From Candolleomyces eurysporus (Eukaryota; Basidiomycota; Agaricomycetes; Agaricales; Psathyrellaceae): a DNA stretch of 11,128 nucleotides. The stretch covers positions 1 to 11,128 of the forward strand of contig JANBPK010000145.1 of assembly GCA_027579435.1 (NCBI GenBank), read 5' to 3'. The notes beneath the pieces were generated by a model. It had not been told where the DNA came from and did no database searches. It was given only the letters and a program-made list of their open reading frames with translations. Position 1 is the stretch's first letter. Each line of letters starts with the position of its first letter. This document shows, one piece after another, positions 1 to 8,226 of this stretch. Position numbers and translations under genes: made by a program.

Positions 1-2245
1 TTCTCAGTCCCAGCTCTGGACGAGTGGTGAGAAACACCTTGGTGTTTGGCAACTGAGAGACTGAGGATATGATAAGTTTCAGAAGTGCTGAGGCATCAGG
101 CTCAACACATTCATCCAGGGCATCAAAGACCAGAACAAGTGGGGTTGCTCTTTGCTCAAGCAATGGACAGAGTGGTTCAGCAACAAGCAAGTTGAACTGC
201 TGAGCAAGAACCTTGTCCAAAGCATCAGGCTGCTTATTGATAGCAGATGCAATGGCTTGTCCATAGGATGCATCATAGCAAGCAAGCTGATATGCAATGG
301 TATGCACAAAACCCAGAGACTTCTTTCGATCATCGTGATCTCGAGAAAAGAAAAAAGTGGCTCCAAGACAGNTTAATGCCTNGCGGCTCGCTGTGCCACA
401 GTTATAGCCACAGTAGACTTGCCAATCCCAGCAATGCCATCAAGCACATAAAGTGGAGGGTTATGGTCATCAAAGACAGGGCCACTCATCCAGCGGCCAA
501 CATTAGCCAAAAGTGTAGAACGTGTGCCTTCAAAGCAGGACACAACCTTGGCTGCAACCTCCTGCGAGTCATAAGCAGCGCCAGGAATCCGTTTGAGTCG
601 GTCAAGAGCGGAATTCTGCTTGCCCAGTTAATGGAAATAAATCTCAACGAACAGACATGGAGAACAAACCTCAGAGTGCTTGTCAAGAGTTGCAGAGAGA
701 CCCTGCATCCATCCTCCCTGGACATGAACAGTGGCAAGAATGTCGCTCAAAACAATCGTCCCTGCAATATGATTTTCAATCTATAAAGAATGAGTGAGTT
801 GTCATTGCCGATATAGTAGGATTAGAAGCATACCCAAAAGTGTTCCAAGAGCTCGTCGAGTTTCTTGTTTGCATTCTTGAGAACCTCAACATCGTCCTCC
901 GCCAGCAGATACGCCGTAAATCCCTTCGACTTCTCCTCATTTGTAGCTTCCAAAGTATTCAATATTCCCCTGTAACCAGAATGTTGAATATTTGACCGAG
1001 TAACAAAAGAAAGTTACGTACACGACAAGCCGTCCAATGCTTTCCTTCAGGTCCTCCGACAGATCCTTCCCCTGGACAGCATTGGCAATACTCGAGCCCA
1101 GAAGATCACAACGGTTCTTCAAAATTTTTACTTCTTCCTTGTTGGAGTTTGCCATCTATGCAACGTTTGAGCAACACGCACGAAACAAAAAATAGAAGGC
1201 ACGCATACCTCGACGACATCCACCACCTTCAGTAATGCTTCAGCTGGGCCTTTAAACGGCTCAGGTACAAGGGTTATAGCGATACCCAACACGGTCTTGA
1301 ACGTCCCCTTCGCAATGGCCCAGCCCTTGGAGGACTCCTTATCCGACGTCGACTCTTTCACGGTACTGCGAGTCATAGCAGGTGCAGGAACGGGCGGACC
1401 TTCGATCCCTTCCTCCGTAGTACGACCACTACCTCCCTCCTCAGCCAAAACGGGTGCCGAGACAGTGGAAACGATCATGGCCTCCTGCAAAGGCTTGTTT
1501 TCATCGTCTTTAGCAACGGAAGGAAGTGTCGCCTGGGATTGAAAGGATGGCACGGTTCCTTGGAGGTTGTCGGCGGGAGTGGAGAGGGGAACAGGCTCAG
1601 CGCTATGGGCTAGAGGAGCACCGCTCGTGGTATCCAGTGGTTCCGGTTTGACTGCAACAGAGCTGTCGTCCGGTCGAACCGCGGCGGAACCCGCATCGAT
1701 GACAAGGCCTTGCATTGTGGCGGCCTTGTCTTCATCCAAAACAGACTTCGGAACGATTGAAGTGATCCCGGTCTCTGGCGAAGCGGGTTGTCCGACCTTT
1801 GCTGACGAAGACGCAGCGTCGGGCTGGGAGGCACTGAGAACTTCCTCTGGCTCAGAGTCAATACAACCGCAGCGCCACCGGAAAGATTGGACGGCTCACC
1901 GACTACAGGAGCTTCCCCGTCTCTATCCGTGAAGTTGGTACCGTCGCTCGCTGAAACAGTGGAACCTGCAACGTCTTGAGCGCTCGTTGCCCCCTCCCCC
2001 TGGTTCTTCGGCTTCCCTATGCCCAAGAAAGTCTTGACGCCTCTTTTAACGTTCTTCCCCATCCTCTGCATACTCTCTTCCGCCTTGTCAACCCTCTCTA
2101 CGACTCGTGCTTTGAATCGGCTGGCTCCGCTGGGGGTGCCATCGGTGCCTGGCGTCGCAGCACCAGACGGGATCGGCGTGTTGTACTCCGGATTGTCGGG
2201 AGGACCACGGTTGCCTCGCCTTCCAGAATGAGTAGATTCAGCCAT
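1..2245 (-). CDS. NLR-like protein: Pro/Ser-rich leader, MLKL/HeLo-like helical bundle, NACHT NTPase (3' end outside window)
   Basis: Rebuilt exons on the minus strand: 2245-1900, 1846-1209, 1155-1022, 969-834, 780-670 and 615-1. All introns are 52-54 nt and frames join without a stop. About 660 residues are visible. Residues 1-290 are Pro/Ser/Thr/Ala-rich. Residues about 298-420 look like a four-helix bundle (start TFKTVLGIAITLVPEPFKG, then NKEEVKILKNRCDLLGSSI), which I compare to the MLKL-type N-terminal domain found on fungal NLRs and kinases. The NACHT follows: Walker A GIAGIGKST (about 515-523), LGATFFFSRD, Walker B LVLVFDALDEC (about 615-625) and KVFLTTRPE. By family knowledge such proteins are cytosolic NTPase switches for non-self recognition or cell death; the sensor repeats would lie beyond the left edge. 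ATG 2245 has G at -3 and +4. Near N bases 372/382 one base is missing from the frame. Confidence 0.88.
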
Positions 2246-2607
2246 ATCGGTTGGTTGGTTGGATGTTTCGAAAAACTCGGTTAAATCGCAAAGTTTCGAC
2301 AGTGGATAGTGGTTCAAGCTCAAGTTGCGGTCAGAGAGCCTTGAAGCAGCTCTGATGCTGATTATTGGCGAGCATCCCGTGACTCTGAAGTTGGGCGTCT
2401 AGCTGTTACCCTGGATGTCAGTTCGGCCGATGCTCAGTCGGCCCAGAGCCGATACACTCTCGAAATAATGTGGAAAACTGCATGAATCGTTGGGTGGGTA
2501 AGACGTTGCAAATATTCGGAGTCATTGACGAGCGTAGTAACACGCGAAAGGAGAAGACACATGTGAACGGTAGATAAAACTTAAAAACGCACGGGTATTG
2601 ATTCTCC
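2246..2607 (-). promoter_or_regulatory. Intergenic region with the NLR promoter
   Basis: This 362-bp gap lies between the NLR start codon and the stop of the next minus-strand gene, so it should hold that gene's terminator and the NLR promoter. On the minus strand there is a CCAAT core at 2368-2364, about 120 bp before the NLR ATG, and a CCAA tandem tract at 2262-2249 just upstream of the ATG, probably in the 5' leader. No clear TATA box was seen. The longer open frame that enters here from the NLR side begins with TTG and is not a credible eukaryotic start. Confidence 0.4.
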
Positions 2608-3327
2608 CTACAGCAAACGGAAAACGAAATATAATCCGATCCAAGGCTCAAGATATTGAACCTGGGGCACCTTATCCGAGGAAGTCAAAGGGGACCTGCA
2701 CCCAACAAACCGTCAGCTCTTCACATCCAACTCGATCACTGGCACAGAGAGTAAAAGAATAGATGTACCTTCTGCACTCCTGCCTATGATACAATACGAT
2801 ACCTCGAACTTCTACAATATCCAACTCCAACCCAAACTCAAACTCGGTATAGAACCCAGCCATATATTCGAAGTGGCCCCGTTCTGCTAGAAGGTAGGCA
2901 GAGAGGTTCAGGGTCCATTTGCAAAGTTCGAGGATCTCGCCCTCGTCTGTTTACGCGTGAGTTTCTCGGAGCCGCTAAGGAGGCATCTACACAGGTTTAG
3001 AATTTTAATTTAGTTTGGTGTGCGTAAGTGATTTAGGGAGGAGTAGACGTACCGGACGGTGATTCAGGGAATTTGCTTCATACAGCGAGCGCAGCGCATT
3101 ATCAAAGGCGGACGGAGAGCGTCGAGGCATGATGCATGAGCGACTCGTTGATGGAGGCCAATCGGTGATGTCGAATAATCCACCAGCCAACACTGGTCGC
3201 TTGTGGCGAAATTTGCTGAGCCTGTTGCCCCACTGTTGTTGCCGCTGAAGGATGGCTCCATGCTGAACCATCTGCGAAGAGGAAGTTCACGCACCTTGCT
3301 CGATGGCAGCTGAGCCATCCTCGCCAT
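2608..3327 (-). CDS. Four-exon gene for a small charged protein, family not recognised
   Basis: Exons on the minus strand: 3327-3295, 3244 to about 3053/3049, 2946-2769 and 2695-2608. The ATG at 3327 has a strong context (AAAATGG). Intron 1 is 50 nt (GTGCGT...TTCAG) and intron 3 is 73 nt (GTACAT...GTGCAG); both keep the frame exactly. Intron 2 is less certain: GTACGT at 3052 is the better donor, but GTCTAC at 3048 is the one that keeps the frame to acceptor 2947. The product is about 165 residues, hydrophilic, without signal peptide or membrane segment. Recognisable stretches are RLSKFRHKRPVLAGG, PSAFDNALRSLYEANSLNH, DEGEILELCKWTLNLSAYLL and RRSPLTSSDKVPQVQYLEP, the last spanning a splice junction cleanly. 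I know no domain for it. It is divergent from the plus-strand gene at 3660. Confidence 0.6.
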
Positions 3328-3557
3328 TTTACATTCCCTGGACCGTTCTCAACGGCGTCCACGATTCCCAGCGTGGTTGAAAGGTTGATTAGGAGGGAAG
3401 AACAGCGCGAATCGGGGTTTGAAGATGCAATGAATCGCTTTCATCTTCACAGGCTTGCGACTCTCAATACTCATGCTCTTGTGGAAATGGCTTGCTTTCT
3501 CATTTGCGATAGCCCCAACACCGTCTCGCAGAGGGAGGAACTTTGCGATCGAGGGGC

Positions 3558-3565
3558 TGACGTCA
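3558..3565. promoter_or_regulatory. TGACGTCA palindrome (CRE-like bZIP site)
   Basis: A perfect 8-bp palindrome, 13 bp upstream of the TATA-like box and about 95 bp upstream of the plus-strand ATG. This is the classical CRE core. Position and perfection make it a plausible regulatory site, but an 8-mer can occur by chance and no expression evidence is available. Confidence 0.4.
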
Positions 3566-3577
3566 CCAGTAGGGACG

Positions 3578-3586
3578 TATTTAAAT
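3578..3586 (+). promoter_or_regulatory. TATA-like box of the 3660(+) gene
   Basis: TATTTAAAT sits 74 bp before the ATG at 3660 and is followed by a CT-rich tract where transcription would start. Spacing and order (bZIP-like palindrome, TATA, pyrimidine tract, ATG) fit a fungal RNA polymerase II promoter. Confidence 0.45.
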
Positions 3587-3659
3587 CCATTCGCTCCCTT
3601 CGGACGCCCCCTGTGCTTTTTATCTTCCACCTCTTCGTCCGCCTCTTCCAAGTCCCAGC

Positions 3660-5284
3660 ATGCCGTGGTTTTGGCCTCAAGAGGGTCTCCCTCTCCCATC
3701 ACACCTCTTCAACATCGAACAGCTACATGAGCGTCTCGTTGGCGCTGTCCTGGCGGCCTCTCAGCCCCTTCTCTCAGCGAAACCCGCCCTTGCTCCTCTG
3801 TTCTGCGACCTCGCCAAGACTCTTCGTGCGGAGAATCTCGTTGCCTTGCCTTGCCAAGTCGCCCCCGTGGTCCCCGTCGCTGTTGTCGAAGAAATCATCC
3901 ACATCGCCACTCGAACTACATGGCCGTCTGCCATTCCCACTATCATCTCGCCCCCAGAACCCGTCCTTCCTCCAGTTTTGGCCAACGCCGATGCCAGCAC
4001 CCTCCTGGACTACGTCTCCCCGCCGGACTATAGGGATCTCATCATCCCCTACAGCTTGGTGTTCATCTGGCTTTTCGCCATGATTTCAGTCTTTGCCTTC
4101 TCCCAGTCCTCGGGGAGCCTTTCCCGCTTTAGGCGCGCCATCCAGAAGGCCTCAACCTCGCCTAGGTCGTATGCGGACAAGCGGGATCAGGATGTTCGTC
4201 GGGCCTCGCGCCTTTCCTNCCCCCGGCCTTTTCTTTCGAATTCCCAGTATGACGCACGCCGTGGGCCTCTTACTCCTCTCATACGTCGTATTCGGTGGCC
4301 CGTTACCATTAGATCTCGCCTCTCAACTTTTCGGCGACGTTGTGGAGACCGCTCAATCTGTTCTTCCTTTGGCCATCAAACCCGCTCTGGTCGATATCTT
4401 CTCTGATCTTGCCAAAACTCTCCGCATCCATGATCTCGTTCCTTTGGCTTGCGATTTCGGCGGCCTTGTCAAAGACCTTGTCCTGGAGCATATGTCACCC
4501 GCAGACTCTGACGTTTTCGAGAATCTCTTCCTTGGATACGAGGATCTCATCAACGATTTCTACCCGATAATGTTCATCTTTCCGCTCTACATGGTTATAG
4601 CTACCCTCTTCTTCACCGAATCTTGCGGCGGTCTGTCTCACTTTACGCGGCTAAACCACATACAGACCTACGTGGACGAGGAGGACTGCCGTAGTCGATA
4701 TAGTCAACCCTCGTGGAACACGCGCTTCGAAACCGACTACTTCGGGTATCCTTTGCCCGAGGAAGAACTCGAGCCTATTGTCGACGAGGACTCGGACGAC
4801 ATCCCTCCCGATGCTCTTTACACGGAGAGCCATAGGTACAACATCGAATTCGTTGTATTCAAGTTTTACAGGCAGAGCGACAACATAATGGTCGATGAAC
4901 GTACGCACTGCGAGATTAAATCACACCGGGTCGACAGGGTTTGTTCCACGTCTTGTCCTCACTCGGCTTTGTAGCTAATTCCCCGTTTCGTTTTCTCAGG
5001 ACTATCCTCCCAATCAATCTACGTCGTCCAGGTTTACGGAGATTGTGGAAGACACAGTCCAATCTGTCGATGAGGTCTGTAACAACTTGATTTAATTCCC
5101 GTTTCAGCATCTGACCCGGCCCTACCAATAGTCCTTGAACGTTCCTCCTACTGGATTCACTCCGTCCTCCGATGCCAGGTCGCCAGCACCTCCTGACAGT
5201 ACATCAGGAGAGGGAATTACATCCGAATTCCTTGTGAACCTTTCGAGCTCACCAACCGTTGACCACGCTGGTTTGATTCCTTAA
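3660..5284 (+). CDS. Unknown-family membrane protein made of two tandem homologous modules
   Basis: Proposed exons: 3660-4168, 4248-4938, 5000-5074, 5132-5284; about 475 residues. Introns: 79 nt (GTATGC...CCCAG, contains N 4219), 61 nt (GTTTGT...CTCAG) and 57 nt (GTCTGT, CTGAC branch, ATAG); all keep the frame. Module 1 (residues about 22-170) and module 2 (second exon) align plainly: SAKPALAPLFCDLAKTLR against AIKPALVDIFSDLAKTLR, and SSGSLSRFRRA against SCGGLSHFTRL. Each has one hydrophobic segment (LIIPYSLVFIWLFAMISVF; FYPIMFIFPLYMVIATLFF), and module 2 adds an acidic stretch (EEELEPIVDEDSDD). Exon 3 carries a partial third copy (EIVEDTVQSVDE). Alternative: two tandem genes, the second starting at ATG 4249 with a signal-like MTHAVGLLLLSYVVFGG. 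The 80-bp spacing and frame-correct intron favour one gene. I recognise no known family. Confidence 0.6.
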
Positions 5285-5515
5285 ACTCGAGGAGGATCCA
5301 AATTAGGAGGGCGAAAACGTAAGTGACTGGGCATGCTTTGGTCGATACTCTTGCTCACACACCGACAGGAGGACGTCTGACCCCTATGGTCATGCATTGA
5401 TCGCCGACGAGTCCGACTCTGTTCTCGCAGCGTCTTTCAAACTATCACCTTCTCAACACATTTTCTCGATCCGCCGACGCACACCGCCACCATCTTGCAA
5501 GCATCCTTCGACAAT
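5285..5515 (+). other. Probable 3' region of the modular gene with an intron-like segment
   Basis: After the stop codon at 5282-5284 there is a textbook intron shape at 5319-5368 (50 nt, donor GTAAGT, acceptor GACAG). It may be a 3'-UTR intron, or mark further exons if the terminal splice is different from what I propose. The sequence that follows is open in more than one frame, with no start codon in good context. I see no independent gene here. Confidence 0.3.
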
Positions 5516-5650
5516 ACAGGTAGTCTGTCTCCCGCTGCGAAATCCGCTGCGGTCGAGGTTGTCAACAATGATGCCACGATTCGGGTGCATCTGACTTCAC
5601 AGATAGTCTGTCTCCCGTTGCAAAACCCGCTACGGTCGAGGTTGTCGATG
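5516..5650 (+). repeat. Two direct copies of a 52-bp sequence, 83 bp apart
   Basis: Copy A is 5516-5567 and copy B is 5599-5650. Over 52 positions they differ at eight, and every difference is a transition (G/A or C/T). Both encode a related peptide on the plus strand: SLSPAAKSAAVEVV in copy A and SLSPVAKPATVEVV in copy B. Both begin at an ACAG that resembles a splice acceptor or donor junction. The peptides faintly resemble the A-K-P-A core of the upstream module, so the copies may be decayed relatives of it. Confidence 0.75.
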
Positions 5651-5913
5651 TAACCCTCTTGTTGCTTCTTCTTGATATCTTTTCCCGTCGATTTTCTCCT
5701 CGAGGCCGCACTTTAGATAGTCTTGTCATTATTTTTGTTCTCGGGGCCCTCGCTCTCTCGAGCACGGACTTTTGCCGTACATCTGCCTTAACAATGCGTG
5801 TTCCATCCTTGAATGTTGACAATTTATTTCTTGTATCTTACCCATTCTCTCTTGATCATGCACGTCGGACCTCTGTAAATGTACCTATCATTATACCACT
5901 AAATATCAAATAA
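5572..5913 (+). pseudogene. Possible decayed copy of the upstream module (no start codon)
   Basis: This open stretch of about 113 codons ends at TAA 5911-5913. It lacks an ATG upstream of its coding-like part. It begins with SLSPVAKPATVEVV, continues through a Leu run and DIFS, then TLDSLVIIFVLGALALSS, a possible membrane segment. The order S-x-L-x-x-x-A-K-P-A, IFS, TL, LV matches the order in module 2 of the gene at 3660-5284, but spacing differs and identity is low. It could equally be a free-standing exon or chance. Treat it as a relic candidate. Confidence 0.25.
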
Positions 5914-6106
5914 TACGCGAGTTTCACTCTCTCTCTACGTCACGAATGTGTTAAATTTCCATCTGCGTATTGACTCGGACCCCCCACAAGTAGGTGGAAG
6001 GCGGCCTGTAAGTGCTAGGGACACAACTCCGAGTCTCTCGCCCGAGGCACAAGATGAGATGGACATTCGCTTAAATTTTTTGCTGGGAATGAACTCGTCC
6101 TTCGAG
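5903..6106 (+). other. Candidate orphan exon
   Basis: An open stretch of 68 codons between the TAA at 5900-5902 and a good GTGCGT donor at 6107, with a TGA six bases beyond the donor. The translation is hydrophilic and coding-like at its end (TTPSLSPEAQDEMDIRLNF). No start codon in good context and no partner exon could be fixed, so this may be a remnant of a gene on the plus strand. Confidence 0.2.
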
Positions 6107-6842
6107 GTGCGTCCCTGAATGCGTCGAACATGTACGCAATCCTAAACAACCCCATGGGCCCAGCACCATCTCAACCTTCGCCTCCCACTTTCGCTAACCT
6201 CGGATAAAGTCTACGAAAGGTTTCTAGCTTGCGGGGTACGGTCTACCACCAATGCCGAGGACGACTTGCTCAACCTTGATAAAATGCTTGTGATAGGAAA
6301 TGTTGAATCCGACGTAGGATCTTTGAGGGATGTGAGAGGTGCTGCCACTTGAAAACGTGATCATCGTCGTCCATCTTGACGGACATTCCGTTTGCTGGGC
6401 ATCCTGCAAGCACCCCGCCCAGATAGTGAGATTCGGGAGGTAGCGACCGAGAAAGAGCAATTGGTACACCACTCCATGGTCCCAGAGCCGACTGCCTGTG
6501 GTGGTTTGGGATGAGAGTAGAGCCTTACATCAATGGCAGAAGACCAGAGGAGAAAGTAAACATACCTCCACCGTCCGGTTAGGGTAAGCATAATAAACGT
6601 TTCCTTTGGCCCAATCCAAGCTGTTACACCATAACCCTGATGTGGTCGCCGAAAGGTATTGATTTTGGGTGCTCTTTCAACCAAAACGCGGGGCCATTGA
6701 TTCTCGCGTCAAGCCGATACCAGAGGGTGAAGCTTTGAAGTGTTGAACGAGGTGGAAAACGCAAAGGGAGGTCGCCGGTTGGTCGTCGGTTCTCGAGTCC
6801 TCGGAGCCACCGGCAACGACCGAAGTCACCGACGACAGGCCG
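6107..6842. other. Region without a firm gene; minus-strand coding-like pieces
   Basis: No complete gene can be built here. On the minus strand, stretches 6684-6570 and 6498-6226 are open. They can be joined by an intron with donor GTATGT (6566) and acceptor CACAG (6499), giving GYGVTAWIGPKETFIMLTLT before it and MSVKMDDDDHVFKWQHL after it. Other frames over the same bases are also open, and upstream frames are broken by stops, so I call these remnants at most. A short plus frame at 6131 (MYAILNNPMGPAPSQPS) ends after 25 codons and is probably chance. Confidence 0.25.
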
Positions 6843-7508
6843 ATGCCAGATTCATCCCGTGCAAAAGAGCACCGGGCCTTGGATCCTGGACTCGATGCTA
6901 ACCAGGTGCGTTGACTTTTGCTTACCTTTCCTGTGCCCCGCTAACCGAGAATCCCAAAGCCTTTAGTGCACCATCCGTTCCCTGCTCTGAGCTCGACAGT
7001 TCACGCACCACTCCGAGTCTGAGCAAACCTTCGATTAGGCCGACGTCTTCAAGGTAGTCGATCCAGCAGGCGTAGTACTCATCCCGCAGTCGCCGGAATT
7101 ATCTGGGGGTATCTTTCTCACCCAGCAATGCGTCCGAATCCTCGTTGAGCTACTGCAAAGGTGAGTCCATGTCCTGTTTTGTCCAATGTAGTCTCATTCG
7201 TCACAGGGCGACAAACGCGTTCATATTCCTTCAATTCTGGCTGCTTGGAATCTCTGTTGGAAATCGTTCAACACCTCAGTATCACACAGGTAAGTCCCTC
7301 GGAGCTTGCCTGCATCCCTTGAATCTCATTTGCACGTCTTCTCTGGTATTACCGATATCGTCGCCTGCGTTCTGGTGCAGCGTGGTCGATCTATGCTGTC
7401 TGGAGAATTGAATACTATGCTGATGCGTACGAGATATATGCCAGGCCAGGAACGCCTTGCTCTCTCGATATCTCCTTCGAATACTTCGAGACGCGGTCTG
7501 CAGTTTAG
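6843..7508 (+). CDS. Possible four-exon gene for a small protein, family not recognised
   Basis: Proposed exons: 6843-6905, 7039-7160, 7207-7289 and 7381-7508, giving about 131 residues. Donors are GTGCGT, GTGAGT and GTAAGT; acceptors are GATTAG, CACAG and GTGCAG; the frame is kept at every junction. The first exon starts MPDSSRAKEHRALDPGLDAN. The second begins ADVFKVVDPAGVVLIPQ, wording I associate with the cytoplasmic N-terminus of fungal major facilitator transporters; the sequence after it does not follow that family. A hydrophobic stretch (FIFLQFWLLGISVG) and an aromatic exon (AWSIYAVWRIEYYADAYEIY) follow. Intron 1 (133 nt) is long for this locus and its GATTAG acceptor is weak. The protein may be a truncated or decayed transporter-like gene. 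Confidence 0.35.
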
Positions 7509-8226
7509 GCTTGTGAGTTTTTGCAGCAACTCTAGTGGAACACCGCAGCTCTTACACCCCTCTGAAAATTGCAGATACCGTAGCTGTCTGTCATTGCCCT
7601 CTGCATCGCTCTATATTTGACGTCAAGCTCCTGGGGATATGTGTCAGAAAACTAAGAGGATGCTTCGGTCAATCACATTCAAACTACAGCTCGTAGCCTT
7701 TCAACTGTGTAGGTGCCCCGGTCCAGCGAATCAACAAGGTGCGATCACGATACAATGCCTATTAGCCCCTACCTCCGCCATTCTGACTGACCTAGCAACA
7801 TCCCAACTCTTCCTGGTATCAATGCGGATTGACTATCGGGGTCCCATGCAGCACAGCCATTGCCAGATCTCCGACTGCACTTATCGCGTGCTTCACTTCC
7901 TCTGCCGTAGTACGTTACCCTCATTCCATGACTTCTTTGACTTTCCTTTGCTCACTACCTTTCTTCCCCTGGACAGCTCCTTCCTGGTACATCTCTCTCT
8001 CTCTTTCTCCCTCAGGTCCGGTACGCCGTCAAACCCGAAACACGAAACTTCATCGTCGCCTTCGTTATCATCTCTGGCAAGCGTCATATTCTACTCGATC
8101 GTCCACAGATGAGCATTTGTCCAATGGCTATTCCTTGGGGTATTCATCGTCGCCGAGCGCTTCTCCCTGACGAGCATCATCCCGGGAATCATGCGTCACC
8201 TTAACTTTGATTTGGGGAGGGGCATG
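7509..8226. other. Gene-poor stretch with membrane-like coding fragments
   Basis: No gene can be assembled. Several plus-strand pieces look like broken exons of a membrane protein: ALCIALYLTSSSWGYVSEN near 7594-7650, and WLFLGVFIVAERFSLTSII near 8122-8180, the latter preceded in frame by a TGA at 8110. Intron-like borders occur, for example GTGAGT at 7513 and a CT-rich acceptor near 8015. Frames change too often for a working gene. Remnants of a multi-exon gene, perhaps continuing the one at 6843, is the simplest reading. Confidence 0.25.

Larger units (their letters stand above)
3328..3659. promoter_or_regulatory. Divergent promoter between the 3327(-) and 3660(+) genes
   Basis: This 332-bp interval separates two start codons pointing away from each other. 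Toward the plus gene it contains a perfect TGACGTCA palindrome (3558-3565), the binding core of CREB/ATF-type bZIP factors. A TATA-like TATTTAAAT (3578-3586) lies 74-82 bp before the ATG, followed by a pyrimidine-rich stretch (about 3616-3649), the usual setting of fungal transcription starts. No TATA box was noted on the minus side. The palindrome could serve both genes. Confidence 0.5.

Noticed and set aside
1297..1932. Plus-strand open frames opposite the NLR leader
   Set aside because: They mirror the GC-rich, Pro/Ser-rich coding exon on the minus strand.
2246..2323. N-terminal extension of the NLR to 2323
   Set aside because: Its first codon is TTG; the ATG at 2245 has a good context.
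3373..4083. Longest plus-strand open frame in the middle of the window (236 codons)
   Set aside because: Ser/Pro/Leu-rich, crosses the promoter, and is out of frame with the module homology, which lies in the frame starting at 3660. A shadow.
4309..4908. Several minus-strand frames opposite module 2
   Set aside because: Antisense shadows of a coding exon with homology support.
7639..8112. 157-codon plus-strand frame
   Set aside because: Start is in poor context, the latter part is low-complexity Ser/Leu, and other frames have equal claims.
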